This document shows, one piece after another, positions 1 through 7,956 of a stretch of DNA of 39,230 nt (position 1 is its first letter; each line of letters opens with the position of its first letter). Source of the DNA: an uncultured Lachnospiraceae bacterium (lineage in GTDB: Bacteria > Bacillota > Clostridia > Lachnospirales > Lachnospiraceae). A model generated the notes under the pieces. The model did not search any database and was not told where the DNA came from. It was given only the letters and a program-made list of their open reading frames with translations. Location of the stretch: the NCBI GenBank assembly GCA_902780465.1, contig CACZFV010000001.1, forward strand, positions 1 through 39,230, read 5' to 3'. The position numbers and the translations under genes are program-made.

Positions 1-23
1 GCCAGAGATCTGGCTCTTTTTTT
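1..23 (+). terminator. Probable end of a plus-strand terminator, cut by the window edge
   Basis: The first 14 bases form a short stem (GCCAGA against TCTGGC), followed by a run of seven T. The stem may continue to the left of the window. It would terminate a plus-strand gene outside the window. The visible loop is only 2 to 4 nt, so the exact fold is uncertain. Confidence 0.4.
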
Positions 24-24
24 A

Positions 25-53
25 AGGAGACAGAGAACCGTCCCCTGTCTCCT
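25..53. repeat. Hairpin repeat with 9-bp arms (AGGAGACAG / CTGTCTCCT)
   Basis: A perfect 9-bp inverted repeat encloses the 11-nt loop AGAACCGTCCC. It touches the stop codon of the PsiE-like gene. From memory, related GAGACAG...ACCGTCCCC hairpins recur in intergenic DNA of several Clostridia, but no genome search was done. It lacks a T-run on either side, so it is not a simple intrinsic terminator. It could act as an mRNA 3'-end hairpin or a dispersed repeat. Confidence 0.6.
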
Positions 54-472
54 CACTTGTCCCGCTGGATATAGTCCGCGTGCTTTTTCCGCTCCGCCAG
101 TTCCTCGGCCGAGAGGAAGAGGAATTTCCGGATGGCGAACAGCACCGCCACCGCTGCCACACCGATCAGAATACCGACCGCGCTTTCATGGTTTACGACC
201 AGGTACTTCGTCACAGTGAAGATCATCACTTCGATAATGGAGTCAAGGTCATGACGGCAGAGCATCATGATGAGCTCCAGTCCCACCAGACCTTCAAGGA
301 GGAACTGCAGGAAGTCGATGAACTCTGTCTCCCTGTTCAGCATGATTCCCGGTATATGAGTAAGATGGATCACGACTCCGGCAAAAATGACCAGCGCGAA
401 CACCACCTCAAACCACATCGCGAGACGGAAAAACACCGCCTGTACCTTGTGCAGCAAATGATTCATATCCAT
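53..472 (-). CDS. PsiE-like small integral membrane protein
   Basis: This 139-residue protein looks like the PsiE (phosphate-starvation-inducible E) family, whose biochemical role is unknown. There are about four hydrophobic segments: residues 13-38, 53-69 (FLQFLLEGLVGLELIMM), 78-92, and 98-120. The ELIMML...YLVVNH pattern between the second and third segments resembles the family core. The tail is charged (AEELAERKKH). The start is the ATG after GGAGAGGGG; a second ATG lies two codons in. It appears monocistronic, with its own promoter at 524-553 and a hairpin repeat at its stop. Nothing nearby suggests phosphate control. The family call comes from topology and local similarity only. Confidence 0.65.
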   Translation of the reverse strand: MDMNHLLHKVQAVFFRLAMWFEVVFALVIFAGVVIHLTHIPGIMLNRETEFIDFLQFLLEGLVGLELIMMLCRHDLDSIIEVMIFTVTKYLVVNHESAVGILIGVAAVAVLFAIRKFLFLSAEELAERKKHADYIQRDK

Positions 473-523
473 TTTTACCCCTCTCCGCCCTGAGGCATTC
501 TGTGAAACGTGAACCTGATATTA

Positions 524-553
524 ACTATACATTAAACCGGCTGAATTAGTAAA
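524..553 (-). promoter_or_regulatory. Sigma-A-type promoter for the PsiE-like gene
   Basis: On the minus strand TTTACT (553-548) is followed after 18 bases by TATAGT (529-524), 4/6 and 5/6 matches to consensus. Transcription would start about 45 bases upstream of the ATG at 472. No second promoter is obvious in this gap. Confidence 0.5.
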
Positions 554-558
554 TACCA

Positions 559-590
559 TAAAAAAAAGTGATGCCCTGTCCGGGCATCAT
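559..590 (-). terminator. Intrinsic terminator of the rlmB operon
   Basis: On the minus strand TGATGCCC pairs with GGGCATCA across the 5-nt loop GGACA, followed by C and eight T. The first TGA of the stem is the stop codon of rlmB, so the hairpin begins inside the reading frame. It closes the kinase-ispF-cysS-mrnC-rlmB transcript. Confidence 0.88.
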
Positions 591-1327
591 TTTTTCATTC
601 TGCGCTGGCGCACGATCTCATAGGCGAGGATCCCGGCGGCCACGCTGGCATTCAGGGAATCGATCTCCCCCTTCATTGGGATGGAGGCAATAAAGTCGCA
701 GTTCTTTTTCACAAGCTCGCTGACGCCTTTCCCTTCGTTTCCGATCACCAGGCCGATGGGTCCGGTCAGGTTCAGGTCGTACATCTCCGTCCCGTCCATA
801 TCGGCGCAGACGAACCAGATCCCCTGCTTTTTGAGGTCTTCCATGGTGCGCTGCAGGTTGGTCACCTTTGCCACCGGTGTATAGTTCAGCGCCCCCGCGG
901 ATGTCCGGGCCACACTGGCAGTCAGTCCTACGGCGCGGTTTCTGGGAATAATGACCCCGTGGGCTCCGGCCTGGTTTGCTGTGCGGATGATCGCCCCGAG
1001 ATTGTAGGGGTCCTCGATGCCGTCCAGCAGGATGATGAACGGATCCTCATTCTTCTCCCTGGCTTTCTCCAGGATATCTTCCACCTCAGCGTAGCTGTAG
1101 CTTGCCGCAATGGCGATGACTCCCTGGTGCCGTCCCGTGCTGCTCAGCTGGTTCAGGCGTTCCCTGCTCACAAAGTCCACCTTGACCTTCTGTTTCTTCG
1201 CTTCTCTCAGCACCGTCTGGACGGGTCCGTCCTTCACGCCCTCCTGTACATAGAGGCGGTCGATGGTCTTTCCCGCACGGAAAGCCTCGATCACCGCGTT
1301 TCTTCCTTCAATTGCGTTCTCGTTCAT
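587..1327 (-). CDS. rlmB: 23S rRNA 2'-O-ribose methyltransferase, TrmH/RlmB family
   Basis: A 246-residue SpoU/TrmH (SPOUT) methyltransferase. Members of the RlmB branch use SAM to 2'-O-methylate G2251 of 23S rRNA. Residues 1-75 are the L7Ae-like RNA-binding domain (IEGRNAVIEAFRAGKTIDRLY). The knotted catalytic domain follows with LDGIEDPYNLGAIIRTA, then VIGNEGKGVSELV, then the motif-3 segment ending DSLNASVAAGILAYE. Length is normal. The ATG follows GAGGAAG and overlaps the mrnC end by 20 bases, indicating translational coupling. It is the last gene of its operon. The family is certain. The exact target nucleotide is inferred, since TrmH-family members differ in target. Confidence 0.93.
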   Translation of the reverse strand: MNENAIEGRNAVIEAFRAGKTIDRLYVQEGVKDGPVQTVLREAKKQKVKVDFVSRERLNQLSSTGRHQGVIAIAASYSYAEVEDILEKAREKNEDPFIILLDGIEDPYNLGAIIRTANQAGAHGVIIPRNRAVGLTASVARTSAGALNYTPVAKVTNLQRTMEDLKKQGIWFVCADMDGTEMYDLNLTGPIGLVIGNEGKGVSELVKKNCDFIASIPMKGEIDSLNASVAAGILAYEIVRQRRMKK

Positions 1328-1730
1328 GTTTTTCTTCCTCTTCCAGTTTTGAGAGCGCTGTCTCCACCAGCTCCTGAAGCCGCTCCTTCTGTTCAGACAG
1401 CCACAGGTATCCGACCAGGGCTTCGAACCCTGTGGCCATGCGGTACTCGATCACGGACGCGTTCTTCGCCGTGGTGTGGGAATGGGCATTTCTGCCCCGC
1501 CGGTACACCGAAAGCTCCTCCGGCGCAAGGACCGGCTCCAGGAGACGGATCATAGCCGCCTGAGTCCCTGCCTTCACCAGGTGCACGGAAGCCAGGTGAA
1601 GCCGGTTCACCTGACGGTTTCCCTGCCGGACGATCCTCTCCCGGATCATCAGTTCATAGACTGCATCCCCCATATAAGCGAGAACCAGCGGCGAATAGCT
1701 CGCCGCTGTATTCTTTAAGCTCTCTTCCAC
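1308..1730 (-). CDS. mrnC: Mini-ribonuclease III
   Basis: A 140-residue protein with a single RNase III catalytic domain and no double-stranded RNA-binding domain, as in MrnC, which matures 23S rRNA ends in Bacillus. The signature is YMGDAVYELMIRERIV at about residues 19-34, with the catalytic Asp and Glu. NRLHLASVHLVKAGTQA and RGRNAHSHTTAKNASVIEYRMATGFEALVGYLWL follow in the usual order. The start is GTG at 1730: no ATG exists before the catalytic motif, and GAGAGGG lies upstream. It overlaps the cysS end by 16 bases and the rlmB start by 20. The cysS-mrnC-rlmB order is the one usual in Firmicutes. Confidence 0.92.
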   Translation of the reverse strand: MEESLKNTAASYSPLVLAYMGDAVYELMIRERIVRQGNRQVNRLHLASVHLVKAGTQAAMIRLLEPVLAPEELSVYRRGRNAHSHTTAKNASVIEYRMATGFEALVGYLWLSEQKERLQELVETALSKLEEEEKHERERN

Positions 1731-3124
1731 TTGACGCCCTCTCTCGTGTCCTCCAGAAGGATCCCCATCTCTGTCAGCTGGTTCCGGATCTCATCTGCCC
1801 GGGCAAAGTTCCTCGCTTTTCTGGCGGCCTGCCGCTCCGCGATCAGGGCCTCCACCTCCGCGTCCAGAGTTTCCTTTTTCCGCTCCGGGAGAATACCAAG
1901 TACATCCAGAAGCTTCCGGAGCGTCTCATCCATCCGGCTCACCAGCTCCTTCGCGCTCTCCTCCGTCACGGAAACATTGGCGAGCTTCACCATTTCAAAC
2001 ACCGCGCTCAGAGCGTCCGCCGTATTGAAATCGTCCTCCATGGAGCTCTCGAACTTCTGCACCAGGGTCTCCAGAGACTTCAGCGTCTCTTCCTCGGCAG
2101 CGTTCAGTTCTCTCTCCTGCGCCTTCCCGGCAAGGTCCTTCAGCCGTTCCATGCAGGTCAGGATCCGCTCGAGGCTCGCCTTGGCGCTCTCCATCATCTC
2201 CGCAGAGAAGTTCAGCGGGCTCCTGTAGTGCGCACTCAGCATGAAGAGACGAAGGATCTGCAGATCATACTGCTCGCTGATCTGCCGTACGGTCTTGAAA
2301 TTCCCGAGGGACTTGGACATCTTCACATTGTCGATGTTCAGGAACGCGTTGTGCATCCAGTACTTCGCGAACTTCTTCCCGCTGACGGCCTCGGACTGTG
2401 CGATCTCGTTCTCATGGTGCGGGAACACCAGGTCTTCTCCGCCGCCGTGGATGTCGATCTGCTCACCCAGGTATTTTTTGCTCATCACAGAGCACTCGAT
2501 GTGCCAGCCGGGCCTTCCGTCGCACCAGGGGGACTCCCAGTAGGGCTCCCCTTCCTTCTTCGGCTTCCAGAGAACGAAGTCGTTGGGATCCTCCTTGTCT
2601 TCTTCTCCTGTTACCTTCAGAGTCCTGAGGCCTGACATGTTGTCGTCCAGGTTCTTGTGGGAAAGCTTTCCGTAGTCCCTGAAGCTCTGCACGCGGTAGT
2701 AGACCGTGCCGTCCTTCGCGACATAGGCGTGTCCCCCGTCGATCAGCTGCTGGATCATCTCCAGCATGCCGGGGATCTCCTGCGTGGCAAGAGGATGCGT
2801 CGTGGCGGGCATGATATTCATCCCCTCCATGTCCTTTTTGCATTCCTTGATGTAGCGCTCGGAAATGACGGAAGGATCCACGCCTTCCTCTACAGCTGCT
2901 TTGATGATCTTGTCGTCCACATCCGTGAAGTTGGAGACATAGTTCACATCGTAGCCCTTGTAAAGGAAATAGCGCCGCACCGTGTCAAAAAAGATCATGG
3001 GACGCGCGTTCCCAATATGGATGAAATTGTAGACAGTGGGCCCGCAGACATACATCCGGACTTTTCCGGGCTCCAGCGGCACAAAATCTTCCTTGTACTT
3101 TGTCATCGTATCAAAAATCTTCAT
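1715..3124 (-). CDS. cysS: Cysteinyl-tRNA synthetase
   Basis: A 469-residue class I aminoacyl-tRNA synthetase that charges tRNA-Cys. It begins [20 protein letters not shown]. Visible motifs are [19 protein letters not shown] (zinc Cys plus the HIGH-type motif), [12 protein letters not shown] and [11 protein letters not shown] (further zinc ligands), and VKMSKSLGN (KMSKS loop). The anticodon-binding DALR-type domain ends with [16 protein letters not shown] and the short WKR tail typical of CysRS. The frame is open upstream of 3124, but the chosen ATG follows AGGAACT and matches the family N-terminus. No T-box leader is seen. It sits 23 bases after ispF and overlaps mrnC. Confidence 0.96.
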   Translation of the reverse strand: MKIFDTMTKYKEDFVPLEPGKVRMYVCGPTVYNFIHIGNARPMIFFDTVRRYFLYKGYDVNYVSNFTDVDDKIIKAAVEEGVDPSVISERYIKECKKDMEGMNIMPATTHPLATQEIPGMLEMIQQLIDGGHAYVAKDGTVYYRVQSFRDYGKLSHKNLDDNMSGLRTLKVTGEEDKEDPNDFVLWKPKKEGEPYWESPWCDGRPGWHIECSVMSKKYLGEQIDIHGGGEDLVFPHHENEIAQSEAVSGKKFAKYWMHNAFLNIDNVKMSKSLGNFKTVRQISEQYDLQILRLFMLSAHYRSPLNFSAEMMESAKASLERILTCMERLKDLAGKAQERELNAAEEETLKSLETLVQKFESSMEDDFNTADALSAVFEMVKLANVSVTEESAKELVSRMDETLRKLLDVLGILPERKKETLDAEVEALIAERQAARKARNFARADEIRNQLTEMGILLEDTREGVKWKRA

Positions 3125-3147
3125 AGTTCCTGTATCCTTTCCGTCCC

Positions 3148-3627
3148 TCAGGTGCCGATGATCACGCACACTGCATGGGCTGATATTCCTTCTTGTCTCC
3201 CGGTGAATCCGAGGCGCTCCTCCGTCGTCGCTTTCACGTTCACCTGATCCGGTCTGACCCGGAGTGCTCCGGCGATGCCGTCCCGCATGCGGTCGATGTA
3301 GGATGCAAGCTTCGGCTTCTGGGCGATGATGGTGGCGTCCACGTTTCCCACGGAATACCCGCGGGCCTCCAGCATCTCCACTGTTTTTTTCAGGAGGATC
3401 ATACTGTCGATCCCCTCCAGGTCCGGATCCGTGTCCGGGAAATGGCGGCCGATGTCGCCGAGCGCCGCGGCACCCAGCAGTGCGTCTGTCACCGCATGCA
3501 GCAGGACATCCGCGTCGGAATGGCCCAGAAGGCCCTTTTCCCAGGGGATCTCCACCCCGCCGAGGATCAGCTTTCTTCCTTCCGTCAGTCTGTGCACATC
3601 ATAACCGTGTCCTATCCTGATCTCCAT
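3148..3627 (-). CDS. ispF: 2-C-methyl-D-erythritol 2,4-cyclodiphosphate synthase
   Basis: A 159-residue enzyme of the MEP isoprenoid pathway. It converts CDP-ME 2-phosphate to MEcPP with release of CMP. It begins [12 protein letters not shown], with the metal-binding Asp and His near residues 9-11. It carries [32 protein letters not shown], and ends with [26 protein letters not shown], the family C-terminus. Length is exactly typical. It stands between the lipid kinase (10-base gap) and cysS (23-base gap). No ispD lies in the window. Confidence 0.96.
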   Translation of the reverse strand: MEIRIGHGYDVHRLTEGRKLILGGVEIPWEKGLLGHSDADVLLHAVTDALLGAAALGDIGRHFPDTDPDLEGIDSMILLKKTVEMLEARGYSVGNVDATIIAQKPKLASYIDRMRDGIAGALRVRPDQVNVKATTEERLGFTGRQEGISAHAVCVIIGT

Positions 3628-3637
3628 GATTCCTCCG

Positions 3638-4573
3638 TCAGCAGATGATATTGAGTTTCTGCTTCACGCAGCGCATGATGAATTCCGACTGCATCCCGCA
3701 GGTCTCTCCGTCCGCATGCAGTGGCATTGCTTCCTCCAGGATCACCTTTACCTCTCTGCAGCTGTACATCCGCACTCCGGCGTCATTCGGCGTGATGCGG
3801 AAGCCCGACGCCGTCAGCGCGCCGATCTGTCTGAGCCTGGACGCATTGTGCAGGACCGACACTGCCAGCAGTCCGTCAGCGCTGCTGGACCCCGGAGCCA
3901 GTCGTCTGCCGTTTTCCGTCGGCTGGATCAGGGCGGACATGAGGAAAATGTGGTTCAGTTCGATGCGCCTCGCTTCATCCAGGATCAGACTCCCCCGCAC
4001 CGTCTTCATGTTCAGGAGACAGTTCAGATAGGCCGCTTTCTCTGCGGCGCCGCGGACCACCGGGATCCCGGAGAGCCGCCCTTCCTCATGCTGGATGCGC
4101 AGAAGCTCTGTAAAACCGGCTTCAAAACCGCAGCCGGCGCTCACAAGGAATCTGCGGTGCATGGGCGCATCGTCCCCGTAATCCAGGACGCCGTAATCGA
4201 TCTTCCGCACTTCCCCGGAGGACAGGATCCTGTCAAGACAGGCTCCCGGTCTCCGCGGCAGATGCAGCCCCCGCGCAAGATCACTCCCGCCGCCGACCGG
4301 AATGTAACCCAGGATCAGGTTCTCCGAGATGTGGACGCCGTCCACGATCTCGTTCATGGTTCCGTCGCCTCCGACTCCCGCAAGAATGATCTCCTCACCG
4401 CTGCCTGCGGCATTCTCTGTCAGTTCCGCAGCAATCAGACGGGCTTCGCCTCTCCCGCCTGTCAGCACGACCTGGTATTCTGTTTTCTTTCTGACCAGCC
4501 GGCGTTCCAGTCTTTTCCAGATCCGGTAGCCATTTACCCCTCCCGCGTTCGGGTTCACGATAAAATACAGCAT
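3638..4573 (-). CDS. Diacylglycerol-kinase-family lipid kinase
   Basis: A 311-residue protein of the DagK/YegS/sphingosine-kinase superfamily, which phosphorylates membrane lipids or related alcohols with ATP. It begins [12 protein letters not shown], the phosphate-binding start of the catalytic domain. It has the nucleotide motif [14 protein letters not shown] at about residues 64-77 and [12 protein letters not shown] shortly after. The C-terminal beta-sandwich contains HADGETCGM, like the family DGE motif. The ATG at 4573 is preferred because AGGGAGA lies 6-7 bases upstream. An ATG two codons earlier would be too close to it. The substrate (diacylglycerol or another lipid) cannot be told. 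It is first in the ispF-cysS-mrnC-rlmB run and divergent from the tRNA. Confidence 0.85.
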   Translation of the reverse strand: MLYFIVNPNAGGVNGYRIWKRLERRLVRKKTEYQVVLTGGRGEARLIAAELTENAAGSGEEIILAGVGGDGTMNEIVDGVHISENLILGYIPVGGGSDLARGLHLPRRPGACLDRILSSGEVRKIDYGVLDYGDDAPMHRRFLVSAGCGFEAGFTELLRIQHEEGRLSGIPVVRGAAEKAAYLNCLLNMKTVRGSLILDEARRIELNHIFLMSALIQPTENGRRLAPGSSSADGLLAVSVLHNASRLRQIGALTASGFRITPNDAGVRMYSCREVKVILEEAMPLHADGETCGMQSEFIMRCVKQKLNIIC

Positions 4574-4659
4574 ATCCATTCTCCCTGTTCCGTCCGGGCA
4601 GCGAATATATTTTACCATACTCCGGAAAATCTGTCTGTAAAAAGTATCTAAACTTCCTA

Positions 4660-4688
4660 TTGACAAAACCTCCGGAAAAATTTATACT
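4660..4688 (+). promoter_or_regulatory. Strong sigma-A promoter of the tRNA-Met gene
   Basis: TTGACA (4660-4665), a 17-base spacer, and TATACT (4683-4688). The -35 is perfect, the -10 is 5/6, and the spacing is ideal. A start near 4695 gives a leader of about 20 nt before the tRNA. It faces away from the lipid kinase gene. Confidence 0.85.
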
Positions 4689-4715
4689 TGCATGGTGTTG
4701 ATCAGAACACGCTGT

Positions 4716-4789
4716 GGCGGAGTAGCTCAGTTGGCTAGAGCACACGGTTCATACCCGTGGTGTCGAGGGTTCGAATCCCCCCTCCGCTA
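4716..4789 (+). tRNA. tRNA-Met (anticodon CAT), elongator type
   Basis: The cloverleaf folds by hand. The acceptor stem GGCGGAG/CTCCGCT has a G1-U72 wobble. The D-arm is GCTC...GAGC. The anticodon stem CACGG/CCGTG holds loop TTCATAC with anticodon CAT, and the T-loop is TTCGAAT. The T-stem GAGGG/CCCCC has one A-C mismatch. Discriminator A is at 4789, and CCA is not encoded. The anticodon arm, G1-U72 and TA ending resemble Bacillus elongator tRNA-Met, not initiator tRNA (no C1-A72 mismatch). A lysidine-modified tRNA-Ile2 also has CAT in its gene but is less similar. Confidence 0.92.
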
Positions 4790-4791
4790 CT

Positions 4792-4823
4792 AAAAAAGCA
4801 GTCCTTTTCAGGACTGCTTTTTT
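4792..4823. terminator. Bidirectional intrinsic terminator between tRNA-Met and the GT2 gene
   Basis: A perfect 14-bp stem (AAAAAAGCAGTCCT against AGGACTGCTTTTTT) encloses a 4-nt loop: TTTC on plus, GAAA on minus. The A/T ends give a U-run in both directions. It ends the tRNA transcript three bases after the tRNA, and the minus-strand operon 12 bases after the glycosyltransferase stop. Confidence 0.93.
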
Positions 4824-4834
4824 GTGCCCAAATG

Positions 4835-5854
4835 TCAGTTGAATCCGTAAAACTTCTGAGCGATCCGGTAGGTCACCTCGCTGATCTTCCGGCCCCCCTT
4901 TCCCGGCAGGTTCATGTTCTGTCCCAGAAATCCCCAGCGCAGACGCAGGAACAGGCGCAGGTTCTTTTCCCTGAGTTCCTTCCAGAGATCCTTCCTCTTC
5001 TGAAGATTCTCCTCTTTCCCGGAACGGACTGCCAGAATGGAGCAGATGCACATCATGATCTCGAGATACTTGATCATATAGCTTCTGAGCTTCTGCGGCT
5101 CCACCTTGTAGGGGTCGTAGGCATCCAGCATCAGTCTCGTGACCTTGTACTGCTGGTCGATCCGTCCGATCATCACCTGTTCGTTCACGGACTGGTCTTC
5201 CCGCCCGATGTAGTACCGGTAAAAATCCACATCCAGATAGTACAGCGTCTTCACATGGGGCAGGGGCTGGTAGACAAAAATATTGTCCACATAGAAGGTG
5301 TGCTTCGGCAGTTCCAGCCCGCAGTCCTTCAGAAGCTGGGTGCGGTAAATGACGGAATGCATCAGGATGTACTGGCCGATCCTGAAATGCCCGATCTCAT
5401 CCCAGCTGATCAGCTGTTCCACAGGAAGCGCGTGATGGTAGCGCATCACCTTCTTGTGCTCCGCCCCTTCCTTCTCATAGACAAAGTTGCTGACCAGAAG
5501 GTCCAGCTGCACATTTGTCATCGTAAAGCGGCGCAGCGTCTCCAGGATCTTATCGTAAGCTTCTTCATTGACCCAGTCATCGGAATCCACCACTTTGAAG
5601 AAAACGCCGGTCGCGTGGGCAAGTCCTGTGCATACTGCACTGCCGTGTCCTCCGTTTTCCTGATGGATCGCGCGGCAGATCCCGGGATACATTTTTTCAT
5701 ACTTGTCCGCGATCTCTGCCGTGTTGTCCTTCGCGGATCCATCGTCCACGATCAGGATCTCTACTTCGTCTCCTCCGTGAAGAAGGGTGCTGATGCAGTG
5801 ATCCATGTATGCTGCGCTGTTGTAGCACGGCACAGCAATGCTCAGTACTTTCAT
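4835..5854 (-). CDS. Family 2 glycosyltransferase
   Basis: A 339-residue GT-A enzyme that transfers a sugar from a nucleotide donor to an unknown acceptor. It begins MKVLSIAVPCYNSAAYMDHC, the GT2 strand-loop. EILIVDDGSAKDNTAEIADKY and then the DXD-type VVDSDDWVNEEAYDKI follow within the first 120 residues. There is no transmembrane segment, so it is cytoplasmic or peripheral. The frame is open upstream, but the chosen ATG follows GGAGG by 9 bases and gives the family N-terminus. It is the last gene of the run that includes uppP, so a role in cell-envelope glycan assembly is plausible but inferred. It ends at the bidirectional terminator. Confidence 0.88.
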   Translation of the reverse strand: MKVLSIAVPCYNSAAYMDHCISTLLHGGDEVEILIVDDGSAKDNTAEIADKYEKMYPGICRAIHQENGGHGSAVCTGLAHATGVFFKVVDSDDWVNEEAYDKILETLRRFTMTNVQLDLLVSNFVYEKEGAEHKKVMRYHHALPVEQLISWDEIGHFRIGQYILMHSVIYRTQLLKDCGLELPKHTFYVDNIFVYQPLPHVKTLYYLDVDFYRYYIGREDQSVNEQVMIGRIDQQYKVTRLMLDAYDPYKVEPQKLRSYMIKYLEIMMCICSILAVRSGKEENLQKRKDLWKELREKNLRLFLRLRWGFLGQNMNLPGKGGRKISEVTYRIAQKFYGFN

Positions 5855-5891
5855 TTGTTCATGCCTCCAAAATTTTAGTCTGTATCCGGCC

Positions 5892-6431
5892 TTAGTGCTG
5901 GAGCCAGAGAAGTAAAGCCGCGGCATTCGCGGCAGCGTGCATCACCACACTGACCAGAAGCGCGTCTGTCCTTACATAAGCGTATCCCAGGGCCAGTCCT
6001 GCAGCGGCTGCAGCGATCCCCTGGGACAGATTCCCGTGGTACATTCCGAACACCAGGGCAGAGATCAATACTGCAGGCAGTGTTCCGGCTGCCCTCTCCA
6101 CTTTTCTGAGAAGGATCCCCCGGAACAGAAGCTCCTCCAGGACCGGCGCCAGCACCACCGCCCACAGGAAGAGAAATCCCGGCGAAATGGGGTCTGTCTC
6201 CCAGGCTTCCCGGAAAGCAGCATCGTTTTCCGGAAGGCCGCTCAGATTCACTGCCAGGGAAACAGCCATATAATACAGGAAAAACAGGACGGCAGCAACT
6301 GCAAACACCCGGACTTCCGTCCCTGTGCTTCTGTCCGGCGGGCGCCGTCCGGCTTTTCCGTCTCTTCTGTAGATGTACCAGAGAACAGGCAGGGCCAGAG
6401 CTCCCGCCAGGACCGTCTTCAGGCCCGTCAT
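5892..6431 (-). CDS. CPBP family intramembrane glutamic protease
   Basis: A 179-residue membrane protein of the CPBP/Abi (Rce1-like) family. Bacterial members cleave or process membrane-bound peptides, often without known substrate. All three core motifs are present: EELLFRGILLRKVE (E99, E100, R104), FGMYHGNLSQ (H132) and MHAAANA (H165). There are about five hydrophobic segments. The reading frame is open well upstream, but the ATG at 6431 overlaps the uppP stop as ATGA, which indicates translational coupling and fits the domain. It is short for the family (often 200-300) because N-terminal helices are few. The next gene is the GT2, 37 bases downstream. Confidence 0.85.
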   Translation of the reverse strand: MTGLKTVLAGALALPVLWYIYRRDGKAGRRPPDRSTGTEVRVFAVAAVLFFLYYMAVSLAVNLSGLPENDAAFREAWETDPISPGFLFLWAVVLAPVLEELLFRGILLRKVERAAGTLPAVLISALVFGMYHGNLSQGIAAAAAGLALGYAYVRTDALLVSVVMHAAANAAALLLWLQH

Positions 6432-7258
6432 GCTGCCACAAGGGCGGTCAGGAAGGTCCATACAAGAAAGACCGCTCCCACAGCGATGCGGTACCACCCA
6501 TAGACCGCGTAGTTCTTTTTCTTCGCGCGCGTCACAAGAAAACGGATCGCGCTGAAGGAAACAATGAAAGCTGCAGCAAAACCAACAGCCATCAAAAGCC
6601 CCGCTCCCGGCACAGAAGGAACGCCTTTCCGGACCAGTGTGAGGATCGCCGCTCCTGCGGTGAGCGGGATCCCCAGGATCACAGAAAACTCTGCCGCCGT
6701 CCGCGCGGAGCATCCGAACAGAAGCGCACCGAGGATCGCGGCTCCTGTACGGGACACGCCAGGGATCAGTCCCAGGACCTGGAACATCCCGATGTAAAGC
6801 GCCATATGCGGATTCAGCTTTCTCAACAGATCTGTCTCCGGCTTCCGGTAGCGTCTTCCGCGCTCCACGGCCAGCATCACCGCGCCGAAAAGGATCAGCA
6901 TCAGCGAGATCAGATATCCGCTCTTCAGGCGGGACTGGATCCAGTCAAACAGAAGGAATCCCAGGATCGCTGTAGGCACAGTCCCGGCAAAAAGATCCAT
7001 GCAGAGACGGGCTGCGGCTTTTCTCTTTCTCGCTTTTCCGTTCAGGAGATCCAGCCTGGGCCAGTACATAATAAGCGCAGCAAAAGAGGCGCCCAGCTGA
7101 AGCGCCGCGTGCAGTGCCGTCAGCACCGCCGCGTCTGCTTCCGGGCGCAGGATCCCTTCCATCAGCATCAGGTGCGCCGCGGCGCTGACAGGGAGCCACT
7201 CTGTAAATCCCTCTGTCATGCCGAGGACAACGACCTTCAATAATTCGATCATATTCAT
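6428..7258 (-). CDS. uppP: Undecaprenyl-diphosphatase, UppP/BacA family
   Basis: A 276-residue polytopic membrane enzyme that dephosphorylates undecaprenyl diphosphate to recycle the lipid carrier of wall-glycan synthesis. The first motif EGFTEWLPVSAAAHL covers residues 16-30, and the second IPGVSRTGAAILGALLFG is present. About eight hydrophobic helices follow. In the usual PVSSTGH the second Ser, the Thr and the Gly are replaced by Ala (SAAAH). The two glutamates (E16, E20), the His and the SR pair are kept. It overlaps ung and the CPBP gene by 4 bases on each side. Bacitracin tolerance is a family property, not tested here. Confidence 0.88.
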   Translation of the reverse strand: MNMIELLKVVVLGMTEGFTEWLPVSAAAHLMLMEGILRPEADAAVLTALHAALQLGASFAALIMYWPRLDLLNGKARKRKAAARLCMDLFAGTVPTAILGFLLFDWIQSRLKSGYLISLMLILFGAVMLAVERGRRYRKPETDLLRKLNPHMALYIGMFQVLGLIPGVSRTGAAILGALLFGCSARTAAEFSVILGIPLTAGAAILTLVRKGVPSVPGAGLLMAVGFAAAFIVSFSAIRFLVTRAKKKNYAVYGWYRIAVGAVFLVWTFLTALVAA

Positions 7259-7938
7259 CTTCCGACATTCTCAATCTGCCAGTCAACAGGCTCGACGCCG
7301 CTTGCCCGTAGAAAATCATTCGTTCTGGAAAAATGGCGGCAGCCGAAGAAGCCGCGGTACGCGGACAGCGGTGAAGGATGCGGCGCAGTCAGCACCAGAT
7401 GCCTGCGGCTGTGCAGCATCTCCGCCTTCATCTGGGCGGGACGCCCCCACAATAGGAAGACCAGCGGTCTGTCCTCGGCATCGACCGCGCGGATAATGGC
7501 ATCCGTAAACTGCTCCCAGCCGTGATCTTTGTGGGAAAATGCTGCGTGGGCCCGGACTGTCAGCACGGTATTCAGGAGAAGCACCCCCTGGTCAGCCCAT
7601 TTTTTCAGATATCCGTTGTCAGGGATGTAACACCCCAGATCATCGTGCAGCTCCTGGTAGATATTCATCAGGGACGGCGGTATCTGCCTCTGGTCCGGCG
7701 GCACGGAAAAAGAAAGCCCGTGCGCCTGGTTCGGCTCGTGGTACGGGTCCTGTCCCAGGATCACCACCTTCACGCTGTGCAGCGGGGTGAGATGAAGAGC
7801 TTCAAAGATCCGGTCCGCCGGCGGATAGACCACGCCGTTCCTGTATTCATCGTTCACGAAACGGTACAGTTCTCTGTAATATTCTTTTCCGAACTCCGGC
7901 TTCAGCACCGGAAGCCAGTCATTGCTGATCGCCGCCAT
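7255..7938 (-). CDS. ung: Uracil-DNA glycosylase, family 1
   Basis: A 227-residue base-excision repair enzyme that removes uracil from DNA. The water-activating motif GQDPYHEPNQAHGLSFS has D64 and H67. Downstream are GVLLLNTVLTVRAHAAFSHKDHGWEQFTD and the DNA-intercalation motif HPSPLSAYRGFFGC near the C-terminus. Length is typical. The ATG follows GGAGGG. It lies 18 bases after hisF and overlaps uppP as ATGA. Its place between histidine and envelope genes is probably simple operon packing. Confidence 0.96.
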   Translation of the reverse strand: MAAISNDWLPVLKPEFGKEYYRELYRFVNDEYRNGVVYPPADRIFEALHLTPLHSVKVVILGQDPYHEPNQAHGLSFSVPPDQRQIPPSLMNIYQELHDDLGCYIPDNGYLKKWADQGVLLLNTVLTVRAHAAFSHKDHGWEQFTDAIIRAVDAEDRPLVFLLWGRPAQMKAEMLHSRRHLVLTAPHPSPLSAYRGFFGCRHFSRTNDFLRASGVEPVDWQIENVGR

Positions 7939-7956
7939 GAAGCGCCCTCCGTCGGT

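Noticed and set aside
3125..3147. T-box or other riboswitch upstream of cysS
   Set aside because: Only 23 bases separate ispF from cysS, and no T-box core or antiterminator is present.
4716..4789. tRNA-Ile with a CAT anticodon (lysidine type)
   Set aside because: The anticodon stem-loop, G1-U72 pair and overall sequence are closer to elongator tRNA-Met of Firmicutes.
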